Shown: positions 53,011-62,089, counted from the first letter of the stretch. The stretch is DNA of 64,000 nt from Pradoshia sp. D12 (GCF_008935075.1 NZ_CP044545.1:895501-959500), one strand, 5' to 3'. The notes: generated by a model not told the origin, from the sequence alone. A program made the numbers and translations.

Positions 53011-53058
53011 AATAAACCCTTTCCGTGTGCTTTAGAGCGAACGGAAAGGGTTTATTTT
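53011..53058 (+). terminator. Terminator after yitT
   Basis: AATAAACCCTTTCCGT and ACGGAAAGGGTTTATT form a perfect 16-bp stem followed by TTTG. Confidence 0.92.
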
Positions 53059-53109
53059 TGAATGTAGGATAAGAATGAAGATGCATAGAGAACTAACTAT
53101 CCTCAATAT

Positions 53110-53138
53110 AAAAAGCGCTTACAATAAATGCTTTTTTT
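53110..53138 (+). terminator. Weak terminator-like hairpin
   Basis: AAAAAGC and GCTTTTT flank a 13-base loop, with eight T in a row. No gene ends directly upstream. Confidence 0.4.
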
Positions 53139-53401
53139 TGCGAAAAACATTTATCTTATAAAAAAGCGAAGGTAAAGTAATTTAAATTATTTTGAAATGG
53201 TGTTAAGAAAACATGGCCAAGGGCTGTTCATTATAAATTATTACCTTTGATTATTAAATCGACTGGTGGATAAGTATATAAAAATACGAAAAGGCTTACA
53301 TTCATTATTTAGAATCAATATAAACTGAAATACCCTAAAATAAATAAATTTTACCAAAATACAAATTTTGACAATTTAAACCCTTTTCTAATTCTAGGTT
53401 C

Positions 53402-53437
53402 TATACTACAATCAACAATAAGTTCTCTTTTGAGAAC
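53402..53437 (+). promoter_or_regulatory. Promoter with SinR-type operator for the exopolysaccharide operon
   Basis: TATACT at 53402-53407 is a plausible -10; TTGACA at 53368-53373 is too far away to pair with it. The palindrome GTTCTC-TTTT-GAGAAC at 53422-53437 contains the SinR 7-mer GTTCTYT on the plus strand (GTTCTCT) and GTTCTCA on the minus strand. In B. subtilis, SinR represses the eps operon through very similar inverted repeats. Confidence 0.6.
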
Positions 53438-53463
53438 AAAAAAAGAAATGTATGGAGGTTGGG

Positions 53464-54273
53464 ATGGAAGATACAGTAAGTTTTAAGGATATTTTAAGTG
53501 TATTAAAGAGACGGTTAGTACTTATTATTTTGATGACGTTAATAGCGGCTCTGGCCAGTGGCATTATTTCCTATCTCTTTTTATCTCCTTCGTATGAATC
53601 ATCCACACAAATTCTTGTCAACGACACTATGAACACGAACGAACAACAAAATCAGGATAAGAAAACAAAAAAAGAGGACGCCAAAACTGATAGCAATGAA
53701 ACTAATTTAATCGACCCTAATCAAGTCCGTGCGAATATTGAATTGATTCATACATACAGTATGTTGATCAAGAGCCAGGCTATTCTAGCAGATGTAATTA
53801 GTGAGCTCAGCCTTGACAGAAGCATCGATAAATTAAATGAGCAAGTCACAGTAAACACGACTCAAAATTCTCAAGTTGTTGAAATAGTCGTCAAGGATCA
53901 GGACCCTGTTCTGGCAGCGAAAATGGCCGATAGTATTGCGACAGTATTCCAGCAAGAGGTTACTACATTAATGAATATTGATAATATTCATATTCTCGCG
54001 AATGCAAATGTTGAAGAGCCTTATGGGATATTTAATCCAGATATGATTAGAAATGTACTGATTGGTTTTTCATTAGGCTTATTTTGTGCTATTGGGGTAG
54101 CTTTCTTGTTGGAGTACCTCGACCCTACAATCAGAGATGAAAAAGATATCCTTTATGAATTAGGTATACCGGTTATCGGAAATATCCCGGAAATTAAAGT
54201 TAGCAGCAAAAGCATGGAAAGGCAGATGGAGGACAGCCGGGTGAAAATAGGAGGACGTACATTTGAGTCGTAA
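53464..54273 (+). CDS. Wzz/CapA-type polysaccharide chain-length regulator and kinase modulator (EpsA-like)
   Basis: Membrane activator of the neighbouring tyrosine kinase. The 269-residue protein has two membrane helices (about residues 20-42 and 195-215), with an extracytoplasmic loop between them rich in charged and Gln/Asn residues and carrying NLIDPNQVRANIELIHTYSM. The cytoplasmic tail includes EEYLDPTIRDEKDI, typical of Wzz/CpsC partners. I start at ATG 53464 (MEDTVSFKDIL); ATG 53452 lies within the ribosome binding region. The product overlaps the kinase gene by 11 bases. Confidence 0.85.
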   Translation: MEDTVSFKDILSVLKRRLVLIILMTLIAALASGIISYLFLSPSYESSTQILVNDTMNTNEQQNQDKKTKKEDAKTDSNETNLIDPNQVRANIELIHTYSMLIKSQAILADVISELSLDRSIDKLNEQVTVNTTQNSQVVEIVVKDQDPVLAAKMADSIATVFQQEVTTLMNIDNIHILANANVEEPYGIFNPDMIRNVLIGFSLGLFCAIGVAFLLEYLDPTIRDEKDILYELGIPVIGNIPEIKVSSKSMERQMEDSRVKIGGRTFES

Positions 54274-54952
54274 TAGAAATAAAGACTTGCTGGTGAGCAA
54301 GGAAAGAGCGAAATATGCACAAATTTATAAACAATCGATTGTGAGTGAGCAGTACAGATTGCTGCGCTCAAGCATAACGTTTTCTCGAATTGGTAAAGAC
54401 ATCCAGACTCTGCTTGTCACATCTCCAAACCACGGGGACGGCAAAACGACCACCGCCGCAAATCTGGGTATCGTGCTGGCCCAGCATGATAAAAAAGTCA
54501 TCGTCATTGATGCTGATTTAAGAAGACCGAAGATTCATAAATTATTTGACCTTAAACAATCTGATGGCTTAACAGCTATTCTTGCTGGCAAAGCGACTGT
54601 GGATGAAGCTATATGCATTTCAGATATACCAAATCTCCATATCATCCAGAGCGGTCCCGTAACCAAAACATCGTACGAGCTCTTAACAGCAAATCGAATA
54701 GAGGACATTATCTCGATTCTAAGCCAGCAATATGACACCATAATATTTGATACTTCACCTATCTTGTATACCGCTGAAACGCAAATACTTGCTAATCTTT
54801 GTGAAGCTTCCATGCTGGTCGTGAAAAGCGGTCAGACATTAAAAGAAGATGCAAGAAAGGCAGTAAATGTTTTACAAGATTCCAAAGCGGAATTATTGGG
54901 AGCTTCATTAAATGGAAATCCAATAAAACCAAAGGCTTATCAATATAACTGA
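54263..54952 (+). CDS. CpsD/CapB family tyrosine-protein kinase (EpsB-like)
   Basis: Bacterial tyrosine (BY) kinase of 229 residues: Walker A SPNHGDGKTTTAAN near residue 55, Walker A' VIVIDADLRRP near 80 and Walker B-like TIIFDTSPI near 155. The usual C-terminal tyrosine cluster is short (KAYQYN, two Tyr). It starts at TTG 54263 after GGAGGA, overlapping the activator gene, so the pair is translationally coupled. It would control polymer length or export together with the Wzz-like protein. Confidence 0.88.
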   Translation: MSRNRNKDLLVSKERAKYAQIYKQSIVSEQYRLLRSSITFSRIGKDIQTLLVTSPNHGDGKTTTAANLGIVLAQHDKKVIVIDADLRRPKIHKLFDLKQSDGLTAILAGKATVDEAICISDIPNLHIIQSGPVTKTSYELLTANRIEDIISILSQQYDTIIFDTSPILYTAETQILANLCEASMLVVKSGQTLKEDARKAVNVLQDSKAELLGASLNGNPIKPKAYQYN

Positions 54953-54970
54953 TTATTAAGGAGTGGTTAA

Positions 54971-56341
54971 ATGCAGGTTATCCTTTTATCTGGAGGATCG
55001 GGGCAAAGATTATGGCCTTTATCTAATGATTCACGTTCAAAGCAATTTCTGAAAGTATTGGAAGGGCATGATAAGACAAACGAATCAATGTCTCAGAGAG
55101 TATGGCGACAAATGGATGAAGTAGGACTAATGAAGTCGGCAGTTATTGCGACGAGTAAGAAACAAGTGGATATCCTGAAAAATCAGCTCGGCTCAAACGT
55201 TCCCCTTATTATTGAGCCAGAGCGGCGGGATACTTTTCCGGCAATTGCTCTTGCTGCCTCCTACCTATATTCGATCAAAGGAATCAGCCTAGATGAAGTA
55301 GTTTCCGTTTTGCCCATTGATTCTTACGTGGAAAATGATTTCTATGAATCTGTGAAAAAATTGGAGGATACGCTAAACACAACAGATTGCAGTATTGCTT
55401 TAATGGGAGTGGAACCAAGCTATCCTTCTACTAGTTTTGGCTACATCGTTCCAGAAAAGAAAAATGATGGGCTAGTTCTTGTTAGCCATTTTGTAGAAAA
55501 GCCGACAGAAGAGTATGCACAAAGATTGATAAAGGAAGAGGCATTATGGAATTGTGGTGTATTTGCATTTAAGTTAGGTTTTATGATTTCGATTTTAGAA
55601 GAAATGAATTTGCCTATAGAGTACGAACAGCTACAAAATGTCTATGAACTCCTGCCTAGTATTAGTTTTGATTTTGAAGTTGTCGAGAAAACGAAGAATA
55701 TTGTCGCTCTCCCCTATAAAGGAATATGGAGGGACCTGGGGATTTGGAGCACCTTAACTGAGCAAATGATCGAGACTGTTCAAGGCTTAGGTGTTATTTG
55801 CCCAAAATCTCATAATACCCATATCATCAATGAGCTGGACATTCCAGTTGCGGTTCTTGGTATGCCAGATGCGGTGGTTGTCGCGAGCCCCGATGGCATC
55901 TTAGTTGCCAATAAAGGTTTGAGTCATGATCTTAAGAAATTCATATTTCATTTTAATCAAAGGCCGATGTATGAAGAGAGACGATGGGGGTCGTATAAAG
56001 TCCTTGATCAAACCGTCTATGATAATGGGACAGAAGTGCTCACAAAAAGAATAACCATTCATGCCGGCAGCAATTTAAGCTATCAGGAGCATAATAAGAG
56101 AAAGGAAGTTTGGACTATTCTCAAAGGTGAGGGTTCTTTGGTACTGAATGAATATATATACGATGTGAAGCCGGGAAGCGTAATTGAAATTCCAGCTGGC
56201 ACAAGACATGCATTGAAAGCTATTTCCGACTTGGAATTAATTGAAGTTCAAAAAGGTAGTTCGCTGACGGAGGAAGATGTGCATAGAATTAGCATGGAAT
56301 GGGATGAAATTCTTCCTATGATTAGCTCAGTGACTCTTTAG
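54971..56341 (+). CDS. manC: Mannose-1-phosphate guanylyltransferase with isomerase-like cupin domain (ManC type)
   Basis: A 456-residue bifunctional-type enzyme making GDP-mannose. The nucleotidyltransferase domain has SGGSGQRLWPLSNDSRSKQF at the start, EPERRDTFPAIALAA and FVEKPT. The C-terminal cupin domain is RRWGSYKVLDQ, then SYQEHNKRKEVWTILKGEG and EIPAGTRHALKA. It is the third gene of the exopolysaccharide operon. Its tail (EWDEILPMISSVTL) is partly duplicated downstream at 56451-56490. Confidence 0.88.
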   Translation: MQVILLSGGSGQRLWPLSNDSRSKQFLKVLEGHDKTNESMSQRVWRQMDEVGLMKSAVIATSKKQVDILKNQLGSNVPLIIEPERRDTFPAIALAASYLYSIKGISLDEVVSVLPIDSYVENDFYESVKKLEDTLNTTDCSIALMGVEPSYPSTSFGYIVPEKKNDGLVLVSHFVEKPTEEYAQRLIKEEALWNCGVFAFKLGFMISILEEMNLPIEYEQLQNVYELLPSISFDFEVVEKTKNIVALPYKGIWRDLGIWSTLTEQMIETVQGLGVICPKSHNTHIINELDIPVAVLGMPDAVVVASPDGILVANKGLSHDLKKFIFHFNQRPMYEERRWGSYKVLDQTVYDNGTEVLTKRITIHAGSNLSYQEHNKRKEVWTILKGEGSLVLNEYIYDVKPGSVIEIPAGTRHALKAISDLELIEVQKGSSLTEEDVHRISMEWDEILPMISSVTL

Positions 56342-56610
56342 TACATTTATAGTTCGTTATTAAGAACAAAGAGAGCTATATAGAAACGTAATAGAAGGAC
56401 TGAATATTCAAGCCAAAAGTAAAAGTAAGCATATTCATGGGAAAAAGAGTGAATGAAATTCTTTCTCTGATTAATTCAATCACTCTTTAGTATACCTATA
56501 AAATTCGTTATTGAGAACAAAAGGGGCTGGAATGGAAAAATAATTAAAGGACTGGAACAACTCAAACCAAAAGTAAAAGCCACCATATATCAGGGGAAAA
56601 AGGAGTGAAT
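56303..56610 (+). repeat. Diverged tandem duplication (two units of about 150 bp)
   Basis: Unit A (about 56303-56450) starts in the last codons of manC (GATGAAATTCTTCC) and runs to GGGAAAAAGAGT. Unit B (about 56451-56610) repeats this with GAATGAAATTCTTTC, then CACTCTTTAGTA, TTCGTTATT(A/G)AGAACAAA, AGGACTG, CCAAAAGTAAAAG, and ends GGGGAAAAAGGAGTGAAT with the next ribosome binding site. The repeated manC tail reads NEILSLINSITL-stop. Confidence 0.75.
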
Positions 56611-56613
56611 TCA

Positions 56614-57285
56614 TTGATTTCTTCTAAGGCAGGGACTGCACAGGAAGCGTTCGCAGAACCGAATGAGCTTGATAACAAGAAATTATATCTAGTATCTAAA
56701 AGATACTTAGACATTATTCTAGCTGTAGTGGGTCTTCTGCTGTTAATTCCTGTATTTTTTATTGTAGCCGTCTTGATAAAAATTGAAGATCCTAAGGCTT
56801 CTGTGTTCTTTAAACAAATACGTGTAGGCAAGGATGGAAAAACATTCTGTATGTATAAGTTCAGATCTATGGTGATGAACGCAGAGCAACTGATAGAGAC
56901 ACTGCTCAATCAAAATGAGTCCAGTGGGGCTATTTTTAAAATGAAAGAGGATCCTAGGGTTACAAAAATAGGACGTTTTATTCGCAAGACGAGTATTGAT
57001 GAATTGCCACAACTGTGGAATGTTTTGAAAGGAGAGATGAGTTTGGTCGGTCCCAGGCCGCCATTGCCGAGAGAGGTAGAAAGTTACTCTGACTATCATA
57101 AACAGCGTTTGTCCGTTATTCCCGGCTGTACAGGATTATGGCAGGTTACTGGTAGAAGCAGTGTCGGCTTTGAAAAAATGGTTGAGCTGGACCTTTATTA
57201 TATTCGTAAGCGCCATTTCTTTTATGATATAAAAATCATTTGCAAAACGTTTATCGTAATGTTCTTTCCTAATAATGCTTATTAG
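56614..57285 (+). CDS. Initiating undecaprenyl-phosphate sugar transferase
   Basis: Transfers the first sugar phosphate of the repeat unit to undecaprenyl phosphate at the membrane. The 223-residue protein has one N-terminal membrane helix (about residues 25-48, YLDIILAVVGLLLLIPVFFI) and the WbaP/EpsL catalytic domain: FFKQIRVGKDGKTFCMYKFR, RKTSIDELPQLWNVLKGEMS and LVGPRPPLPREV. I prefer TTG 56614, 8 bases after AAGGAG; GTG 56605 overlaps that site. It follows the tandem duplication. Confidence 0.88.
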   Translation: MISSKAGTAQEAFAEPNELDNKKLYLVSKRYLDIILAVVGLLLLIPVFFIVAVLIKIEDPKASVFFKQIRVGKDGKTFCMYKFRSMVMNAEQLIETLLNQNESSGAIFKMKEDPRVTKIGRFIRKTSIDELPQLWNVLKGEMSLVGPRPPLPREVESYSDYHKQRLSVIPGCTGLWQVTGRSSVGFEKMVELDLYYIRKRHFFYDIKIICKTFIVMFFPNNAY

Positions 57286-57372
57286 GAAAGAACAATAAGA
57301 AAGAAGTGATAGTCATAAATAATATTTATGTTTTATATCGACTTATTCTAAATCGTACGGTGGGAGTTACTG

Positions 57373-58827
57373 ATGATTAAAGAATCAATGTTGTTATCAA
57401 TTAATCGATTTGCCAAATCAATTGTCCAAGTTTTTTTAACTATTCTTATAGCCAGATTACTGACCTTAACAGAAATGGGCCTTTATCAGCAAATCTTTTT
57501 GATTGCAGTAATGGTAGGTGCTTTTATTCCGTTTGAGATGCATACAACGTTCAGTTATTTCTTTAACAAAACGGATAATGAACGTGAAAAATCATTAGTG
57601 ATAACCAATACGTTCTGGGTTTTGTTCATTCTTGGTGTACTGATGATTTTCGGCCTGTATACTCTATACAATATTGAGTTTTTATTAAAGGATAGCCCAT
57701 TGCGCAAATATGAGATTTGGATTGGATTTTGGAGCTTTGCAACCATAATGGGCTGTTATTTAGAAAATTTGTTTGTTTCTATTAAGAGGGCTAAAATTTA
57801 TAGCTTTATTAATTTATCTTATTATTTTGCCTATTTCCTGATTATTGGCTATACATTATATGCGACAAAGGAGCTACTCTTAACAATTAAACTGATTGCC
57901 CTGTTTGAAATCGTTAGAGTCATCATTTTGCATCTGTTTTTCCATAAGATTCATGGCATGTCTTTAAAAGGAGATCTGCCATTATTAAAACAGCAGCTTA
58001 AATATACAGCGGCAGTTGGAGCAGTAACAGCCATCGATGTGATTACACAGACAAGTGATAAAGTCATCATTTGGTTATTCTACTCAATAGAATTGTTTGC
58101 AATTTATTCAATATCATCAAAAGAGATTCCTTTCATGTCTATTATTACTGTAGCTGTTATAACAGCGATGCTACCAAGACTAGGTCGTTTATACAGCATA
58201 CAAAGGCGGAAGCTAGAAGCCTTAAATCTCTGGTCAGAATCAAGCCGATTACTATCATTAGTCATGTTCCCTATTTTTTGGATTCTATTTTTCTATCATA
58301 AAGAGTTTATCGATCTTTTATACTCTGATACTTATTTAAGCGGATCCATCATCTTTTTAATATATTTAATGAAATTCCCGCTTCGCTTTACAGTTTTTTA
58401 CACGCCTTTACTTATATCCGGTAATCAAAAGCTAGTTTTAAAAAACGCGCTTATCACGGTTATTTGCAATATCGTTCTAGGACTAGCATTGATGGGGTTA
58501 TTTGGGTACATCGGGGTAGCTATAGCTTCTGTTATCTCATGTTTTATTAGTATTTACCTGCAGCAAAGAGATGTATGCAAAGTATTTGAAATTCGGCAAA
58601 GGGAGCTTCTACCCTACAGGTCAATTTTGATGACATTTGGAACCTCAGGTTTCACCGCAGGAGTGGTCTATTTAATTATCTCCTTTTTGCCTGGTCATCA
58701 ATTTATCCATTTTTTTTCTGGCGGCATAATCACCATGCTGTTATGCATAGGGATCGCGCTAGTGAGAAAAGAAGTATCTATTCCCTTCTTATTCAATAAA
58801 CCGATTGTTTTAAAGGTTAGGAGATAA
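57373..58827 (+). CDS. Oligosaccharide flippase (Wzx-like)
   Basis: A 484-residue polytopic protein with about 12-14 hydrophobic segments, of the MATE/PST superfamily used to flip lipid-linked repeat units. It opens with SINRFAKSIVQVFLTILIAR and has FYTPLLISGNQKLVLKNALI in the C-terminal half. The family assignment rests on membrane topology and operon context more than on a short motif. Start ATG 57373 follows GGTGGGAG. Confidence 0.8.
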   Translation: MIKESMLLSINRFAKSIVQVFLTILIARLLTLTEMGLYQQIFLIAVMVGAFIPFEMHTTFSYFFNKTDNEREKSLVITNTFWVLFILGVLMIFGLYTLYNIEFLLKDSPLRKYEIWIGFWSFATIMGCYLENLFVSIKRAKIYSFINLSYYFAYFLIIGYTLYATKELLLTIKLIALFEIVRVIILHLFFHKIHGMSLKGDLPLLKQQLKYTAAVGAVTAIDVITQTSDKVIIWLFYSIELFAIYSISSKEIPFMSIITVAVITAMLPRLGRLYSIQRRKLEALNLWSESSRLLSLVMFPIFWILFFYHKEFIDLLYSDTYLSGSIIFLIYLMKFPLRFTVFYTPLLISGNQKLVLKNALITVICNIVLGLALMGLFGYIGVAIASVISCFISIYLQQRDVCKVFEIRQRELLPYRSILMTFGTSGFTAGVVYLIISFLPGHQFIHFFSGGIITMLLCIGIALVRKEVSIPFLFNKPIVLKVRR

Positions 58828-58851
58828 AAAACTTAATAGGGAGTGTTGTAA

Positions 58852-59604
58852 ATGAAAGGAATTATCCTTGCTGGAGGTACCGGATCGCGGCTTTATCCTT
58901 TAACAAAGGTCACCAATAAAAATCTGCTTCCAATCGGAAAATATCCAATGATTTATCATTCAGTTTATAAACTGAAGGAGTCCGGAATTGAAGAAATATT
59001 AATTGTAACGGGCAGAGAACATATGGGGGATGTAGTTGATTTGCTTGGCAGCGGCTTTGAATTTGGAGTTGAATTTTCTTATAAGGTGCAGGAAAAGGCC
59101 GGCGGTATAGCAGAGGCTCTTGGACTTGCTCGCGATTTCACTGAAAGTGAGAAAATGGTCGTCATTCTTGGAGACAATATTTTCACAGATACAATTCGAC
59201 CTTATGTGCAGCATTTTGCGCAACAGGAGAGTGGCGCGAAAATTTTAATTAAAGAGGTTGAGGATCCAAAACGTTTCGGTGTTCCGGTTATATATGACGG
59301 CAGAATCATCGCGATAGAAGAAAAACCAATGGTACCAAAATCGAACTATGCAGTGACGGGCATTTATATGTACGATTCGACCGTTTATAGGATAATTGAC
59401 CAGCTTACCCCATCAGCGCGAGGTGAAATGGAAATTACAGATGTCAATAATCACTATATTAAGGAGGGTTTACTGAAATTTGATGTGCTGAGAGGGCGGT
59501 GGACAGATGCTGGTACACATTCTTCTTATGCACAGGCTAATATAATGGCTCAAAATATGGATTTCAGCAATTTATTTGAAAAAGAAGCAGTGCTCATGAA
59601 ATAA
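58852..59604 (+). CDS. Sugar-1-phosphate nucleotidyltransferase (RmlA-like)
   Basis: A 250-residue GT-A fold nucleotidyltransferase of the glucose-1-phosphate thymidylyltransferase group. The N-terminal LAGGTGSRLYPLTKVTNKNL signature is nearly complete, followed by VQEKAGGIAEALGLAR, VVILGDNIF, AIEEKP, VTGIYMYD and GRWTDAGTH. It is shorter than most RmlA proteins, as in several Bacillus cell-surface loci. The sugar cannot be told from the sequence, and no rmlBCD genes are in view. Confidence 0.88.
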   Translation: MKGIILAGGTGSRLYPLTKVTNKNLLPIGKYPMIYHSVYKLKESGIEEILIVTGREHMGDVVDLLGSGFEFGVEFSYKVQEKAGGIAEALGLARDFTESEKMVVILGDNIFTDTIRPYVQHFAQQESGAKILIKEVEDPKRFGVPVIYDGRIIAIEEKPMVPKSNYAVTGIYMYDSTVYRIIDQLTPSARGEMEITDVNNHYIKEGLLKFDVLRGRWTDAGTHSSYAQANIMAQNMDFSNLFEKEAVLMK

Positions 59605-59688
59605 AATTCAGCAATCATAGATAGATTCATTGAGTTTATAATGAGCAGATAAATGGACTGAAAATAGGGGTTAAGGAGACTGATCCAA

Positions 59689-60447
59689 ATGAAAAAGTCC
59701 CATTTGGGCAATGTTGCAATGGATATCTTTAATATAAAGGAAGGCTTATGTGTGATAGAATCCCGTCTCATAAACAAAAAGAAAGCAGCAATCTATTTCT
59801 TAAATGCCCATTGTTATAATATCGCGCAAAGGGACAATGATTACAGGGAAATCATCAATAGAGCTGACTTTTTGCTGAATGACGGCTTTGGGATTAGATT
59901 AGGAGCTAAGTTGTTCGGTATCCAGCTTAAGGAAAATTTGAATGGAACTGATTTTATCCCAATGCTGTTGCAATTAGCGAGCGAAAAAGAGTACAGTGTG
60001 TTTTTGCTTGGAGCAGGTCCTGGCGTTGCTGAACTAGCTAAACAAAATATACAGGCAGTAATGCCGAATATTAAGATTGTTGGACATCGGAGTGGATATT
60101 TTAGTGATGAAGAGAATCAAGAAGTTATTCAGCAGATTAACGATGTATCGCCAGATATCTTAATTGTTGGCAGAGGAGTGCCTATCCAAGAAAAATGGAT
60201 TGACCGGAATAAAGATGCACTTGATGCTAGAGTCATACTTGGCGTTGGCGCTTATATTGATTTTGCATCAGGTCGGATCCCGCGTGCTCCTAAGCTTATA
60301 AGGACCTTGAAGATGGAATGGGTGTTCCGTCTTATGTTAGAACCGAGACGCATGTGGAGGAGATATTTGATTGGCAATTTCCAGTTTTTTTATTACACCG
60401 TCAAAAATAAGTTGTTAGTTAATCAGGAAGCGGAGATCCAACGCTAA
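59689..60447 (+). CDS. WecG/TagA/CpsF family glycosyltransferase
   Basis: GT26-type transferase of 252 residues that acts on a lipid-linked acceptor at the membrane. Visible family features are IYFLNAHCYNIAQRD, the catalytic-site LLNDGFGIRLGAKL, NGTDFIPMLL, VFLLGAGPGVAELA, ILIVGRGVPIQEKW, VGAYIDFASG and PRAPKLIRTLKMEWVFRLML. The start is ATG after GGAGACTG. It probably adds the second sugar, but that is inference. Confidence 0.88.
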   Translation: MKKSHLGNVAMDIFNIKEGLCVIESRLINKKKAAIYFLNAHCYNIAQRDNDYREIINRADFLLNDGFGIRLGAKLFGIQLKENLNGTDFIPMLLQLASEKEYSVFLLGAGPGVAELAKQNIQAVMPNIKIVGHRSGYFSDEENQEVIQQINDVSPDILIVGRGVPIQEKWIDRNKDALDARVILGVGAYIDFASGRIPRAPKLIRTLKMEWVFRLMLEPRRMWRRYLIGNFQFFYYTVKNKLLVNQEAEIQR

Positions 60448-60460
60448 TAGAGGAAGGAAT

Positions 60461-61378
60461 ATGGTGCGTATGAAGCCAAAGGTTTGTACGATAATTGTGA
60501 ATTTTAATGGTACGCAAGATACGATTGCTTGTTTGAAATCACTGAACAATATAACATATGCCAATCATGAAGTAGTTGTCGTAGATAATGCTTCAAAAGA
60601 GAATGCTAGTTTAAAAGAATTTATAGAAGAGTCCAGGTTCCATTTTCTTGAACTGGGTGGGAATCACGGATTCGCCGCTGGGAATAACAAAGGGATTCAC
60701 TATGCGCTTAGCCATATTGCTGATATTGACTACTTTCTCTTACTAAACAATGATACAGAAGTTGATCCCTATTTTCTTGAACCGCTTGTAGCTGAATGTG
60801 AGAAGGATAAAGAAGTTGGTGCTTGTTGTTCCCATATCAATTACCACAGTAAACGCAATAAAACATGGTATGGGGGCGGAGATATAAAGTGGTTAACAGG
60901 ACGAGTACTGCATAAAACATTGGAGAGGAATGGAAAAATAGCTAGTGATGAGAATTTTCTAACTGGTTGTGTGTTTTTATTTCCGGTGGACATTCTTGAT
61001 AAAGTTGGGTACTTGAATGAAGATTATTTTCTTTATTATGAGGATGCAGCCTATAGTCTTGAAATAAGAAAGGCTGGATATAAATTACGATATGTCCCTG
61101 ATTCACTTGTTTTTCACAAAATCTCAGCAACTACCGGCTATCGTTCACCTCTCTCCAATTATTACGGAACAAGAAATAATTTGCTGTTTATGTCCATTTA
61201 TGCCAACAAGTTAAATTTTCTTCTATTTTTAATGTTCTTTATCGGCAAAAATTTTGTTAAATACTGTTGGTATATTTTAAGGGGCAAACAATTTAAAAAG
61301 GTTGCGTTTGCCATCCAAAAAGCATTCTCCGATTTTGCTGCGTCAGCAAGCGGAAAACGTGAATATCCTTTTATGTAA
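60461..61378 (+). CDS. Glycosyltransferase family 2
   Basis: A 305-residue GT2 enzyme with the N-terminal VCTIIVNFNGTQDTIACLKS, the DxD-like region YFLLLNNDTEVDPYF, TGCVFLFPVDILDKVGYLNE and DYFLYYEDAAYSLEIRKAGY, typical of rhamnosyl/dTDP-sugar-type GT2 proteins. There is a hydrophobic stretch near 250-275 that could associate with the membrane. It starts 13 bases after the preceding gene with an AGGAAGGA site. Confidence 0.88.
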   Translation: MVRMKPKVCTIIVNFNGTQDTIACLKSLNNITYANHEVVVVDNASKENASLKEFIEESRFHFLELGGNHGFAAGNNKGIHYALSHIADIDYFLLLNNDTEVDPYFLEPLVAECEKDKEVGACCSHINYHSKRNKTWYGGGDIKWLTGRVLHKTLERNGKIASDENFLTGCVFLFPVDILDKVGYLNEDYFLYYEDAAYSLEIRKAGYKLRYVPDSLVFHKISATTGYRSPLSNYYGTRNNLLFMSIYANKLNFLLFLMFFIGKNFVKYCWYILRGKQFKKVAFAIQKAFSDFAASASGKREYPFM

Positions 61379-61399
61379 TAAATAAAGGAGGAGCTCATT

Positions 61400-62089
61400 A
61401 TCAAATTTTTATATGGTCTGATCCCCCATTCGCTGAAAAGGGGATTGAGAGTCTATATATTTAAGAAGAATAATAAGTCAGTATTTATTGGTCCTTATGT
61501 TGAAATAGATCCGGCAACAACAAAGGTCGGAAAAAATTGCGCAATAAATTTATACACAAGTATTTCGAAGACAACTATTGGTGATTACACCTATTTTTCT
61601 GCTAACTGTAGTATCATGCATGCCAATATAGGTTCCTTTTGTTCGATAGGTCCAGACAGTAAAATCGGTCTCGGCAGTCATCCGACTGACTTCATATCGA
61701 CATCTCCCATTTTTTATTCCACCTCAAAAGTGGTTAATAATATCAATTGGGTAGATCGGGATTACCATGTGGAATTTAAGAAAGTGAATATTAGAGATAA
61801 CGTCTGGATTGGGGCAAATGTCTTTATTATGAATGATATCGAGATAGGTGAAGGAGCGATTTGTGCCGCAGGTTCTGTCATTACAAAGGATGTTCCACCT
61901 TATTCCATAGTGGGAGGAATACCTGCAAAAGTATTAAAATATCGCTTTGATGCCAATACGATTGAACAGTTGCTAGAGTTACGATTATACCAAAGAAGTG
62001 AAGAATGGCTTAAGGAAAATTTATGCGGTGCCATTACACCGGAAGAATTGCTAAATAAGGAAGTCACTAAGACGAAATCAATAATTTAA
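61400..62089 (+). CDS. CatB-like O-acetyltransferase (left-handed beta-helix), probably with a non-ATG start
   Basis: An acetyltransferase of the hexapeptide-repeat family: a series of I-x-x-V-type repeats (KVGKNCAINLYTSI, TTIGDYTYFSANC, NIGSFCSIGPDSKIG), then GSHPTDFISTSP, DNVWIGANVFIMN, EGAICAAGSVITKDV and YSIVGGIPAKVLKYR. A standard TTG at 61445 lacks a usable ribosome binding site. A perfect AAAGGAGG at 61384-61391 is 8 bases before ATC 61400 and 5 before ATT 61397, and the in-frame extension KFLYGLIPHSLKRG looks coding. I use ATC 61400 tentatively. Confidence 0.7.
   Translation: MKFLYGLIPHSLKRGLRVYIFKKNNKSVFIGPYVEIDPATTKVGKNCAINLYTSISKTTIGDYTYFSANCSIMHANIGSFCSIGPDSKIGLGSHPTDFISTSPIFYSTSKVVNNINWVDRDYHVEFKKVNIRDNVWIGANVFIMNDIEIGEGAICAAGSVITKDVPPYSIVGGIPAKVLKYRFDANTIEQLLELRLYQRSEEWLKENLCGAITPEELLNKEVTKTKSII

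Larger units (their letters stand above)
53006..53463. other. 458-base gap between yitT and the exopolysaccharide operon
   Basis: It holds the yitT terminator, a second hairpin and the predicted SinR-type operator and -10 region of the exopolysaccharide operon. No ORF or RNA gene is apparent in 53140-53400. Confidence 0.6.

Noticed and set aside
53368-53407. TTGACA at 53368 and TATACT at 53402 as one sigma-A promoter
   Set aside because: The spacer would be 28 bases, far from 16-18. I kept only the -10 as tentative.
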